From JBBQZL01 sp038207745 (GTDB lineage Bacteria > Actinomycetota > Thermoleophilia > Solirubrobacterales > 70-9): a stretch of DNA of 7,909 nt. The position numbers and the translations under genes were made by a program. The first letter of the stretch is position 1. Every line of letters starts with the position of its first letter. Where the stretch lies: contig JBBQZL010000134.1 of NCBI GenBank assembly GCA_038207745.1, positions 1 to 7,909 on the forward strand. The letters are read 5' to 3'. This document shows positions 1 to 6,346 of this stretch, piece by piece. Under the pieces are notes generated by a model. That model was given only the letters and a program-made list of their open reading frames with translations. It did no database searches and was not told the origin of the DNA.

Positions 1-56
1 AGTTCAAGCAGGCCAGGCGCGGCCGGATGATTTCGGTGGCCGAGCACTCCGAGTAG
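1..56 (+). CDS. rpmA: 50S ribosomal protein L27, 3' end only
   Basis: This is the last 17 complete codons of a gene cut by the window edge, read in the frame whose first full codon is at position 3 and ending at TAG 54-56. The tail FKQARRGRMISVAEHSE fits the L27 C-terminus, where a beta strand with a conserved phenylalanine is followed by a G-R-x-x-S-V segment. L27 sits at the peptidyl-transferase side of the 50S subunit and helps to place the tRNA acceptor end. The call rests on this short match and on position: rplU-rpmA directly precedes obgE in a great many bacteria. No start, ribosome binding site or promoter is visible here. Confidence is moderate because so little protein is present. 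Confidence 0.72.
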   Translation, partial: FKQARRGRMISVAEHSE

Positions 57-285
57 TTTCGGCCCCCGCGGGGTGTTTCCCTGAAGGCGGGCTCCCCTCG
101 CAGGGTTCGGACAACCGCCCAGGGGACGGCAGGCATCCTCAGCTCCAGAGCTGACATCGCCAGGCGGCACAAGCATCCCTGACCGGACTGGCACTCCGCC
201 GCAATTCCGGCCGGCTTGACTCCACCGCAGGCGTCTGTGGCCGGCCCCTGAGCGCCGCAATACCTCAAGAACGCCCGATCAGGAG

Positions 286-334
286 GGACTGGGGCGACAA
301 AGTGACCGCATAGGTAGTTTTGTCGTCCCGGTCC
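286..334. promoter_or_regulatory. Long 16-bp hairpin of unknown role
   Basis: Bases 286-301 pair with 319-334 over 16 uninterrupted positions in RNA. Fourteen are Watson-Crick pairs and two are G-U, and the loop is 17 nt. Two further wobble pairs could extend the stem inward. No T-run follows, so it does not look like an intrinsic terminator. The loop begins with GTG-ACC-GCA-TAG, a possible three-codon reading frame, and AGGAGGG at 281-287 overlaps the foot of the stem. The 14-nt spacing to that GTG is too long for a normal ribosome binding site, so the mini-frame may be chance. The element could be an RNA regulatory structure, a protein-binding dyad in DNA, or part of a small RNA. Confidence 0.4.
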
Positions 335-438
335 GGCTGAAACGCCGAGCGGACCCTGGATCCGGCGCGCCACCTTCAATGCCCCGAATCTCGTCCTCCC
401 GGGCGACCGGCCCTGACTTCTCAAGTGATGTGAATTGC

Positions 439-468
439 GGGTGGCGGCGGGGGTTGGGTTGATCCGGG
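439..468 (+). other. Candidate G-quadruplex motif, + strand
   Basis: Four G-runs of three or more (439-441, 449-453, 456-458, 466-468) are separated by 7, 2 and 7 bases, which just meets the usual G3+N1-7 rule. It lies about 80 nt before obgE. Whether it folds is not known from sequence alone. Confidence 0.4.
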
Positions 469-507
469 TGCTTCGTTTGCCCCGGGGGGGCCGCAGGAGT
501 ACTCCGG

Positions 508-542
508 CCCACCCCAGCCCCCGCACCCAAACCCCAATACCC
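508..542 (-). other. Six-run G-quadruplex motif on the minus strand, abutting obgE
   Basis: On the + strand there are six C-runs (508-510, 512-515, 518-522, 526-528, 532-535, 540-542) with spacers of only 1-4 bases. The minus strand, which is the template for obgE, therefore carries six G-runs with short loops, a stronger quadruplex motif than the usual four-run minimum. It ends inside the proposed obgE -10 box. The C-rich + strand also explains why obgE has no Shine-Dalgarno sequence. High GC content alone raises the chance of such motifs, but six runs in 35 bases is unusual. Confidence 0.5.
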
Positions 543-543
543 T
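538..543 (+). promoter_or_regulatory. Candidate -10 box for leaderless obgE
   Basis: TACCCT fits the TANNNT form of actinobacterial -10 boxes and ends 6 nt before the GTG start. Transcription would begin at or next to the start codon. No -35 match to TTGACA lies at the expected distance, where the sequence is C-rich. The same hexamer at the same 6-nt distance precedes proA. Confidence 0.45.
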
Positions 544-549
544 GAGCCT

Positions 550-1848
550 GTGCTGTACGACAAGGCGAAAATCTGGGTCGAAGGCGGCCGTGGGGGACAT
601 GGGTGCATCTCGTTCCGGCGTGAGGCCCATGTGCCCCGCGGTGGGCCCAACGGCGGCGACGGTGGCCACGGGGGTGACGTCGTCCTCTTCTGCAGCGAGT
701 CACGGCGCGACCTCGGGGCGATGCGCTCCAGCAAGCATTTCCGCGCCGGAAAGGGTGGCAATGGTGAGGGATCCAATCGCCATGGTGCGCGCGGCGAGGA
801 CACGGTCATCCCCGTCGCACCCGGTACCCAGGCAGAGACCGTCGATGGAGCGTTGGTCGACCTGATCAATTCCGGACAGACCGCGATCATCGCCCACGGT
901 GGACGCGGTGGCCATGGCAACAAACGCTTCGCGACCTCGACCCGGCAGACGCCTCGATTCGCGGAGAAGGGCACAAAGGGCGAGTCCGGCTGGGTCGAGC
1001 TGCGGCTCAAACTGCTTGCCGACGTCGGGTTGATCGGCCTGCCGAATGCGGGCAAGTCCTCGCTGCTATCGCGGCTGACGCGGGCACTGCCGAAGATCGC
1101 CGACTATCCGTTCACCACACTCGAGCCGATCCTGGGAACCATCGATGGCGAGGATCGCCAAACCGTGGTCGCCGACATCCCCGGGCTTATCGAGGGCGCG
1201 GCAGGCGGTGCCGGCCTTGGTCACGAGTTCCTCGCGCACGTCGAGCGCTGCGCGATCTTGATCCACGTGGTCGACCTTGCACCGCTTGATGGCGACCCGG
1301 TTGCAAACTACGAGACGATCCGGGCTGAGCTGTCTTCTTATGGCGGCGGCCTCGACCGGCTCCCCGAGTTGCTCGCGCTCTCCAAGTCCGACCTGATCAC
1401 CGACGACGAAGCCAGGGAGGCCGTCGCCGAGTGGCGGGGGCGTCTACCCGACCACGAGGTCATCCTGCCGATATCCTCCGCGACGGGCGCGGGACTCGAT
1501 GCACTTCGGATGGAGATGCTGAGGGCGCTGCCCGAGACGCCGATCCTCGCTGCCGGCCGTCCCGCCGAGGTTTCCGCCGGATTCCAGACCGAGCACCGCG
1601 TCTACACCCCGCAGGGTGAGGGCGGTTACTCGATTCAGCAGGATGAGGACGGCGCATTCAGGATCATCGGTCGCGGCGTCGAGCTCCTGTTCGCCCGATA
1701 CGACCTCGAGAACGATGAGGCGCTCGGATACCTCGAGGGTCGTCTCACCGAGATGGGCGTGATCTCTGCGCTGCGCAAGGCCGGTTTCCACTCCGGAGGC
1801 GAGCTGCGGGTTGGCGACCACGAGTTCGAGTTTCACGCCGGTTTCTGA
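550..1848 (+). CDS. obgE: GTPase ObgE/CgtA, 50S subunit assembly
   Basis: A 432-residue Obg GTPase, an essential assembly and stress-linked factor that binds the large ribosomal subunit. The N-terminal glycine-rich Obg fold (about 1-158) carries SFRRE at 21-25 and a GGPNGGDGGHGGDV run at 31-44. The G domain shows G1 GLPNAGKS at 163-170, switch I DYPFTT at 185-190, G3 DIPGLIEGA at 209-217 and G5 SSATGAGL at 309-316. The G4 motif is SKSD at 278-281 instead of the usual NKxD. The C-terminal OCT domain (DUF1967; about 350-430) is complete, as expected of Gram-positive/actinobacterial members. The GTG start is fixed by the family N-terminus (M-x-x-D-x-AKI-x-V); no Shine-Dalgarno sequence precedes it, but a TANNNT box does. 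proB follows after 21 nt. Confidence 0.97.
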   Translation: MLYDKAKIWVEGGRGGHGCISFRREAHVPRGGPNGGDGGHGGDVVLFCSESRRDLGAMRSSKHFRAGKGGNGEGSNRHGARGEDTVIPVAPGTQAETVDGALVDLINSGQTAIIAHGGRGGHGNKRFATSTRQTPRFAEKGTKGESGWVELRLKLLADVGLIGLPNAGKSSLLSRLTRALPKIADYPFTTLEPILGTIDGEDRQTVVADIPGLIEGAAGGAGLGHEFLAHVERCAILIHVVDLAPLDGDPVANYETIRAELSSYGGGLDRLPELLALSKSDLITDDEAREAVAEWRGRLPDHEVILPISSATGAGLDALRMEMLRALPETPILAAGRPAEVSAGFQTEHRVYTPQGEGGYSIQQDEDGAFRIIGRGVELLFARYDLENDEALGYLEGRLTEMGVISALRKAGFHSGGELRVGDHEFEFHAGF

Positions 1849-1856
1849 TCGGAATC

Positions 1857-1862
1857 TAGACT
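1857..1862 (+). promoter_or_regulatory. Candidate -10 box for leaderless proB
   Basis: TAGACT fits TANNNT and is followed by exactly 7 nt before the ATG of proB, the classic leaderless spacing. The only purine-rich site, GGAA at 1851-1854, is too far (15 nt) to be a good ribosome binding site. No clear -35 box is seen inside the end of obgE. Confidence 0.5.
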
Positions 1863-1869
1863 TCCCCTC

Positions 1870-2958
1870 ATGACCCTGATCGTCAAGCTCGGTTCTTCGA
1901 TCGTCGCCGCGGACGACGGTGCGCTCCGTGAGGACGTGCTGGACTCCGTCTGCGAGCAGGCAGCCAGCCTCGCCGTGGACGGTGAGCGCGTCGTCATGGT
2001 CACCTCGGGTGCGATCGCCCGTGGCATGCGTTTGATGGAGATGGACGTCCGTCCCCGGACCATGGATGAGCTTCAGGCGGCCTCGGCCGTTGGACAGGGG
2101 GATCTGTTTCGTGCCTACGAGCGGCGTCTGGGCGAGGGAGGCGCGAGGGCTGCGCAGGTCCTCCTGACCGCATCCGATATCGCAGCCCGCACCAACTATC
2201 TGAATGCCCGCCAGACGCTTCGGCGCCTGCTCGAGTGGGACGTGGTCCCCGTGATCAACGAGAACGACACGACGGCAACCGACGAGATCACCTTCGGCGA
2301 CAACGACTTCCTGGCCGCTCAGGTGGCGATCCTGCTCGATGCGCGACTGCTCGTCCTCCTGACCGACACCGACGGGCTGCATACCGATGACCCGAGGACC
2401 AATCCGGACGCGACCCTGGTCACCGAGGTGGTGGATGGAAGCAGCCTCGACGATCTGAAGATCGACGATCGCACGTCGCCCTTTGGGTCAGGCGGAATGC
2501 GAAGCAAGGTCGCCGCGGCCCTGATGGCGAGCGAAACCGGAATCCCCGCCGTGATCTGCAACGGGACGACACCGGGAACCCTGCGCCGCGCAGCGATCGG
2601 CGAGCAGGTGGGCACCCGGTTTGCGGCTCAATCAAGTCGTGCGTCCTCATTCAAGCTCTGGCTCAAACACGCAAAGCCCGCCCACGGCCGGGTCACGGTG
2701 GACAGCGGCGCGGCCCGGGTGCTGCGCCAAAGCGGATCGAGCCTCCTACCGGTCGGGATCACCGCGGTCGAAGGTGACTTCAGCGCCGGCGACGCAGTCG
2801 ACGTGATCGCCGATGGCGAGCGGGTCGGCAAGGGGATCTCCAATTATTCGTCGGCTGAGATCGGGCGGATAATGGGCCTCAAGACCGATGGGGTCAGGGA
2901 CCTGATGCCCCACGCTGCAGACGAGGCGATCCACCGGGACAACTTCGTCCTGGCGTGA
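1870..2958 (+). CDS. proB: Glutamate 5-kinase ProB with PUA domain
   Basis: A 362-residue glutamate 5-kinase, the first and usually feedback-inhibited step of proline synthesis: L-glutamate + ATP gives gamma-glutamyl phosphate, in the cytoplasm. The amino-acid-kinase domain (about 1-255) has the N-terminal VKLGSS (5-10), VTSGAIARG (44-52), the VINENDTTATDEITFGDND segment (128-146) that binds glutamate and nucleotide, LLTDTDGL (163-170) and GSGGMRSK (206-213, family GTGGMxTK). A C-terminal PUA domain (about 268-350, with GRVTVDSGAARVL near its start) makes it the full-length, E. coli-like form. The ATG start gives the normal family N-terminus directly. The unstable acyl phosphate is normally passed to ProA, encoded 82 nt downstream. 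Confidence 0.97.
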   Translation: MTLIVKLGSSIVAADDGALREDVLDSVCEQAASLAVDGERVVMVTSGAIARGMRLMEMDVRPRTMDELQAASAVGQGDLFRAYERRLGEGGARAAQVLLTASDIAARTNYLNARQTLRRLLEWDVVPVINENDTTATDEITFGDNDFLAAQVAILLDARLLVLLTDTDGLHTDDPRTNPDATLVTEVVDGSSLDDLKIDDRTSPFGSGGMRSKVAAALMASETGIPAVICNGTTPGTLRRAAIGEQVGTRFAAQSSRASSFKLWLKHAKPAHGRVTVDSGAARVLRQSGSSLLPVGITAVEGDFSAGDAVDVIADGERVGKGISNYSSAEIGRIMGLKTDGVRDLMPHAADEAIHRDNFVLA

Positions 2959-3028
2959 AAGGTTCGGCTGAGAAAGCAGCATGGATCGGCCGAAGGGGCG
3001 TCGCTGAGTGCGCGGGAGTCGCGCCGGT

Positions 3029-3034
3029 TACCCT
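3029..3034 (+). promoter_or_regulatory. Candidate -10 box for leaderless proA
   Basis: TACCCT fits TANNNT and ends 6 nt before the GTG start of proA, the same hexamer and spacing as at obgE. The 82-nt proB–proA gap is otherwise empty apart from an imperfect hairpin (TTCGGC 2963-2968 with GCCGAA 2989-2994, enclosing GCTG/CAGC). No -35 box stands out. Confidence 0.45.
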
Positions 3035-3040
3035 TGGTGA

Positions 3041-4309
3041 GTGATTTCAACCACCGTTTCAACCGTCTCCGACGCCACCCTTGCCGCCCAGCGCGCTTCG
3101 CGAGCCCTCGCTTCGGCCCCGACTGCGGCAAAGGATGCCGCGCTCGATGTGATCGCGCGCCTGCTGCTCGAGCGGACTCCGGGAATTCTCGAGGCAAACG
3201 CGCTCGATCTTGCCGATGATCACGCGGCAGGCCTTTCGGAGGCATTGCTCGACCGTCTTTCACTGACCGCAGAGCGGATTGCGGCGATGGCGGACGGCGT
3301 ACGCGAGATCATCGCGCTGCCTGATCCGGTAGGCGAGGAGATCGAGCATCGGGAGCTGCACAGCGGGATCGATCTGCGCAAGGTCCGGGTTCCGCTCGGC
3401 GTGGTCGCGGTTGTCTACGAGGCTCGTCCCAACGTTACGATCGACTGCGCCGCGTTGACAATCAAGAGCGGCAACGCGATCGTGCTCCGGGGCTCCAGCT
3501 ATGCACAGCACTCAAACGGCGTGCTTGCGGCAATCGTCCGCGAGGGCCTCGCCGAGGCCGGCCTGCCCGAGGATGCGGCGGTGATCATCGGTGGCGGCAA
3601 TCGCGAGGAACTCCAGCAGCTCGCGACCGAGGAGGACACCATCGACCTTCTGATTCCGCGCGGTGGAGAGGGCCTCAAGAAGTCCCTGAAGAACGTTGCC
3701 ACGGTTCCCGTGATGTACGCGGCGGCCGGCAACTGCCACGTCTATGTTCACTCCGATGCCGACCTCGAGATGGCCCGCGCGATCGCCTACAACGCCAAGG
3801 TCCACCGACCGGGCGTCTGCAACTCCGCCGAGACACTGCTTGTCGACGAGCAGGTTGCGCCGGCCTTTCTTCCCGGGATCCTTGCCGATCTGCATGAGGC
3901 CGGGGTCGAGTTGTTCGGGGACCCCGAGGTGATCGGTAACGCGGGCGAAACCCCGGTCGGGGAGGCGCTGCCCGAGCACTGGGACACCGAGTTCCTCGAC
4001 CTGAGGATGGTCGTCGGCGTGGTCCCTGATCTCGACGCGGCGATCGACCACGTCAATCGGCACGGCACCGGCCACTCGGAGGCGATCGTGACCGGGTCGG
4101 AACAGGCTGCCGACCATTTCGTCGCCGCGGTTGACGCCGCAGCGGTCTACGTCAACGCGTCAACGCGCTTCACCGACGGCTTTGAGTACGGGATGGGCGC
4201 CGAGATCGGCAACTCGACCCAGAAGCTGCATGCCCGCGGTCCGATCGGACTTCGCGAGCTGACGACCTTCAAGTACATCGGCCGCGGAAGCGGCCAGGTA
4301 CGAGGGTAG
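3041..4309 (+). CDS. proA: Gamma-glutamyl phosphate reductase ProA
   Basis: A 422-residue NADPH-dependent reductase of the aldehyde dehydrogenase superfamily. It turns gamma-glutamyl phosphate into glutamate-5-semialdehyde, which cyclises to pyrroline-5-carboxylate for ProC (not in this window). Visible signatures are PLGVVAVVYEARPNVT (118-133), a cofactor-binding KSGNAIVLRG (142-151), IPRGGEGL (205-212), the catalytic cysteine Cys260 in RPGVCNSAET, and the C-terminal family signature starting GAEIGNSTQKLHARGP (386-401), followed by the ELTTFKY and GSGQVR segments. Length is normal. The GTG at 3041 gives the expected N-terminal helix; the earlier GTG at 3037 is out of frame. Its amber stop (4307-4309) is in the same frame as nadD, with no spacer codon that could serve as a standard start. 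Confidence 0.96.
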   Translation: MISTTVSTVSDATLAAQRASRALASAPTAAKDAALDVIARLLLERTPGILEANALDLADDHAAGLSEALLDRLSLTAERIAAMADGVREIIALPDPVGEEIEHRELHSGIDLRKVRVPLGVVAVVYEARPNVTIDCAALTIKSGNAIVLRGSSYAQHSNGVLAAIVREGLAEAGLPEDAAVIIGGGNREELQQLATEEDTIDLLIPRGGEGLKKSLKNVATVPVMYAAAGNCHVYVHSDADLEMARAIAYNAKVHRPGVCNSAETLLVDEQVAPAFLPGILADLHEAGVELFGDPEVIGNAGETPVGEALPEHWDTEFLDLRMVVGVVPDLDAAIDHVNRHGTGHSEAIVTGSEQAADHFVAAVDAAAVYVNASTRFTDGFEYGMGAEIGNSTQKLHARGPIGLRELTTFKYIGRGSGQVRG

Positions 4310-4312
4310 GGC

Positions 4313-4915
4313 GTCGTCGCCGGCATCGGAGTTCTCGGATCGGCGTTCAACCCGCCACACCTCGGTCATCTGGCACTCGCCCAGGAGGCCTCCTGGCGGC
4401 TGGGGCTTTCAGAGGTGATCCTGATCCCGGTCGGCGAGGCGCCCCACAAGGTGATCGCCGACGACCCCGGCAGAGAGATCCGGCTGAAGATGACCAGGCT
4501 GGCAACCTCCGACAACGACCGATTCTCGGTTTCGTCAATCGAGGTCGACCGGGAAGGTCCGTCCTACACATATGAGACTTTGGAATCGATTGCAGAACAG
4601 CACCCCGACAGTGAGTTGGTCTTCGTGATGGGCGCCGATGCGGCGGTCGGTCTCGAGAGCTGGCGAGAGCCGGGGCGCGTGGTCGAGTTGGCCAGGCTTG
4701 CCGTTGCGCGGCGGGCAGGGATCGCCGACACGGACCTGAACGCGGTCCTGAAGTCGCTCGGCGCCAGGGAGCGGACGTCGATGCTGGAGATGCCGCAGTT
4801 CGGCGTTTCGTCTTCAGCGGTGCGCGAACGCGCCGCCACAGGCCGGCCGCTCCGATATCTCGTACCGGGCGCGGTCGCGGAGTTCATCGAAGAGGAGGGC
4901 ATCTACCGATCATGA
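4313..4915 (+). CDS. nadD: Nicotinate-nucleotide adenylyltransferase NadD, no standard start codon
   Basis: NadD joins nicotinate mononucleotide and ATP to form nicotinate adenine dinucleotide, the penultimate step of NAD synthesis. Counting from 4313, the nucleotidyltransferase motif GSAFNPPHLGHL (9-20) is followed by PVGEAPHK (39-46), GPSYTYETL (82-90), GADAAVGLESWREP (107-120) and the C-terminal VSSSAVRERAATG (165-177) with YLVPGAVAEFIEEEGIY (182-198). At about 200 residues it is full length. The frame is open from 4310, immediately after proA's in-frame TAG, but the codons before the motif are GGC GTC GTC GCC GGC ATC GGA: no ATG, GTG or TTG. The first GTG (4415) would remove the catalytic motif. 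GTC at 4313 or 4316, 6-9 nt after GAGGG (4302-4306), or ATC at 4325, are candidates; I chose 4313 provisionally. The product is sure, the start is not. The stop overlaps rsfS as ATGA. Confidence 0.9.
   Translation, partial: VVAGIGVLGSAFNPPHLGHLALAQEASWRLGLSEVILIPVGEAPHKVIADDPGREIRLKMTRLATSDNDRFSVSSIEVDREGPSYTYETLESIAEQHPDSELVFVMGADAAVGLESWREPGRVVELARLAVARRAGIADTDLNAVLKSLGARERTSMLEMPQFGVSSSAVRERAATGRPLRYLVPGAVAEFIEEEGIYRS
4893..4899 (+). promoter_or_regulatory. Shine-Dalgarno site of rsfS
   Basis: AGGAGG-like AGAGGAGGG ends at 4899 inside nadD, 12 nt before the rsfS ATG. The spacing is slightly long but this is the clearest ribosome binding site in the window. It marks rsfS as translated from a nadD transcript, in contrast to the leaderless-looking genes. 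Confidence 0.5.
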
Positions 4916-5304
4916 GTACGGACAAGACCAGGGTCATCGCCGAGCTGATTGCCGAGGCGGCCGACTCGAAGATGGGTGAGGACGTCGTCGTGCTCGATAT
5001 GAGTGAGCTCGTCTCCTACACGGACTTCCTGATCATCTGCTCGGCACGAAATGAGCGCCAGGCATCGGCGATCATGGACGAGGTCCGGCTTCGGCTCAAA
5101 CACGACCTGGGAATTCTGCCCGGTGGTGTGGAGGGCAAGAGCGGAGAGGCCGGCTGGGCAGTGCTCGACTACCTCGACTGCATCGTCCATGTCTTCACAC
5201 CCGAAGCCCGGGCGCTCTACAACCTCGAGGATCTCTGGCGCGACGCTCCGCGGCTCGAGATCGAGCCTGCGGAGGCATCGTCAACCGCCGCCTCCGCCGG
5301 CTGA
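4912..5304 (+). CDS. rsfS: Ribosomal silencing factor RsfS
   Basis: A 130-residue RsfS/YbeB/Iojap family protein. The family binds ribosomal protein L14 (uL14) and blocks joining of the 30S and 50S subunits, lowering translation in starvation. Seen here: an N-terminal helix, VVLDMSELVSYTDFLIICSA (26-45, matching the family S-x-x-TD-x-x-x-I-x-S-x-x-S/N-x-RQ pattern through RNERQ), then EGKSGEAGWAVLDYLDCIVH (74-93) and FTPEARALYNLEDLW (95-109). The last 20 or so residues are a low-complexity Ala/Ser-rich tail. The ATG overlaps the nadD stop (ATGA), so translation is probably coupled. nadD-rsfS is a conserved pair in many phyla. Confidence 0.95.
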   Translation: MSTDKTRVIAELIAEAADSKMGEDVVVLDMSELVSYTDFLIICSARNERQASAIMDEVRLRLKHDLGILPGGVEGKSGEAGWAVLDYLDCIVHVFTPEARALYNLEDLWRDAPRLEIEPAEASSTAASAG

Positions 5305-5308
5305 CTTG

Positions 5309-6316
5309 GTGAGCACCAAGCCAGACCGCCCTCGCCCGGTGCTTCCCCGCGCCGACCGCGTCCTTCCCGGAATCTGGCGTCTGCGATTGCCGCTGCCGTG
5401 GCCCGGTGTTCCGCACGGAAACGCCTATGCGCTGAAGGCCGGCAACGGCTTGGTGCTCGTCGATACCGGCATCGGCGGTCAGGGCGCGCTCCAGCGCCTC
5501 GAACACGCGCTGGCCCAGGCTGGATTCGCCGTGGAGGACATCAACCTGCTGGTCTGCACCCACGCGCACGTTGACCATTACGGGCTTGCTGGGCCGGTGG
5601 TCGATGCCGCGCATTGCGAACTCTGGATGCATCCGGCATGGGGCCACATCCGCCTGCTTGCCGAGGATCCCGAGGCCTCGCTCGAGAGGAGGCTCGAGGT
5701 GGCAAGGCAGTGCGGCGTCCCCCCGGAGGCCCTGGAGCGCTACAAGGAGGCCCGAAGCGGGTCTGACCCTGGGATTGACCGCCTGGTACCCCCGGATCGC
5801 GACCTCGTGCCCGGAGTCGAGGTGGTCACCGATCACGGCGCCTGGCAGGTGCACGAAACTCCGGGTCACGCTCCCTCGCACGTCGTCCTTCATCAGCCAG
5901 AGAGTGGCACCCTGCTCAGCGGCGACCATCTGCTCGGCCGTGTCTCGGTCTTCTTCGACTATGGGCACACTCCCGATCCCGTCGGGGAGTTTCTCGACAG
6001 TCTCGATCGGGTGGAGGAGCTCGAAATCGGCCTGGTGCTCTCCGGGCACGGCCGGCCCTTTCGCGATGCCCCGGCAAAGATCCAGGCAAATCGGGACCTG
6101 ATCGACGATCAGCTCTTGCGCGTGGTCGCCGCGCTTCAGGAGCGTCCGAGGAATGCCTTCGACCTGCTCGAGGATCTGCTTGAAGCCGAGAACGTCACAC
6201 CGGCAACTGCGCAATGGGGATTGCAGATCACGCTCGCCTACCTCGACCATTTGAAGGTTCTCGGCAGGGTCGCAAGCGATGACCTGGGCGAGACCCGGAT
6301 CTGGTCGGCAAATTAG
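5309..6316 (+). CDS. Metallo-beta-lactamase-fold hydrolase with C-terminal winged-helix-like domain
   Basis: A 335-residue soluble MBL-fold hydrolase. Metal-binding residues are all present: THAHVDH (His85, His87, Asp89, His90), His187 in PGHAPSH, Asp206 in SGDH and His247 in SGHGRP. The first strands with VDTGIGG (51-57) are also typical. After the core, about residues 255-335 are helical and end in a short winged-helix-like region (VTPATAQWGLQITLAYLDHLKVLGRV), as in LACTB2-like proteins. The substrate cannot be told: the fold covers thioesterases, ribonucleases, glyoxalases and others. The GTG at 5309, 4 nt after the rsfS stop, is preferred. The same frame is open far upstream, but that stretch overlaps rsfS and is arginine/serine-rich shadow sequence. 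No ribosome binding site is clear; coupling to rsfS is likely. Confidence 0.9.
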   Translation: MSTKPDRPRPVLPRADRVLPGIWRLRLPLPWPGVPHGNAYALKAGNGLVLVDTGIGGQGALQRLEHALAQAGFAVEDINLLVCTHAHVDHYGLAGPVVDAAHCELWMHPAWGHIRLLAEDPEASLERRLEVARQCGVPPEALERYKEARSGSDPGIDRLVPPDRDLVPGVEVVTDHGAWQVHETPGHAPSHVVLHQPESGTLLSGDHLLGRVSVFFDYGHTPDPVGEFLDSLDRVEELEIGLVLSGHGRPFRDAPAKIQANRDLIDDQLLRVVAALQERPRNAFDLLEDLLEAENVTPATAQWGLQITLAYLDHLKVLGRVASDDLGETRIWSAN

Positions 6317-6332
6317 CGTCCTCCAGCGCATG

Positions 6333-6338
6333 TACGGT
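6333..6338 (+). promoter_or_regulatory. Candidate -10 box for the leaderless coiled-coil gene
   Basis: TACGGT fits TANNNT and ends 8 nt before the ATG at 6347, in the 30-nt gap after the MBL gene. No Shine-Dalgarno sequence is present and no -35 box is obvious. Confidence 0.42.
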
Positions 6339-6346
6339 TGTGTCCG

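Larger units (their letters stand above)
57..549. other. 493-nt non-coding, highly structured rpmA–obgE gap
   Basis: No convincing gene is seen on either strand; the open frames here are extensions or shadows of obgE without family features. The gap holds several inverted repeats. A 10-nt palindrome of CCCC-GC-GGGG lies at 64-73, eight bases after rpmA, and could end its transcript although no T-run follows. A 7-nt arm repeat with a 2-nt gap lies at 139-154. Seven-nt arms of GGCCGGC/GCCGGCC lie at 209-215 and 240-246. A 16-bp stem lies at 286-334. Near the 3' end, GGAGTACTCC at 496-505 sits inside a larger G-rich/C-rich stem (485-515). No known riboswitch, RNase P RNA, tmRNA or 6S signature was recognised. 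A leader RNA, a small RNA or simply terminator debris are all possible. Confidence 0.6.

Noticed and set aside
379..462. 27-codon ATG frame before obgE
   Set aside because: It has no ribosome binding site and an arginine/glycine-rich product created by the G-tract; nothing supports translation.
57..549. Known riboswitch (TPP, cobalamin, FMN, c-di-AMP) in the rpmA–obgE gap
   Set aside because: CTGAG and ATACC near 248-265 loosely recall a TPP element, but the other conserved blocks are missing and obgE is not a thiamine gene. No other class fits.
279..1055. 258-residue frame on the minus strand covering the gap and the start of obgE
   Set aside because: It is Pro/Arg/Ser-rich shadow sequence opposite a sure gene, with no family features.
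1444..2382. 312-residue minus-strand frame across obgE and proB
   Set aside because: It lies opposite two clear genes, and a long antisense frame is expected from high-GC codon use.
4415..4915. nadD starting at the first GTG
   Set aside because: This start removes GSAFNPPHLGHL, the nucleotide-binding motif NadD needs, although the homologous sequence is intact in frame upstream.
5051..5308. Upstream extension of the MBL gene to a start inside rsfS
   Set aside because: It would overlap rsfS by more than 250 nt and add a low-complexity Arg/Ser/Pro stretch foreign to the family. GTG 5309 gives a normal N-terminus.
5195..6331. 378-residue minus-strand frame opposite the MBL gene
   Set aside because: The + strand has all MBL metal motifs; the antisense product has no recognisable domain.
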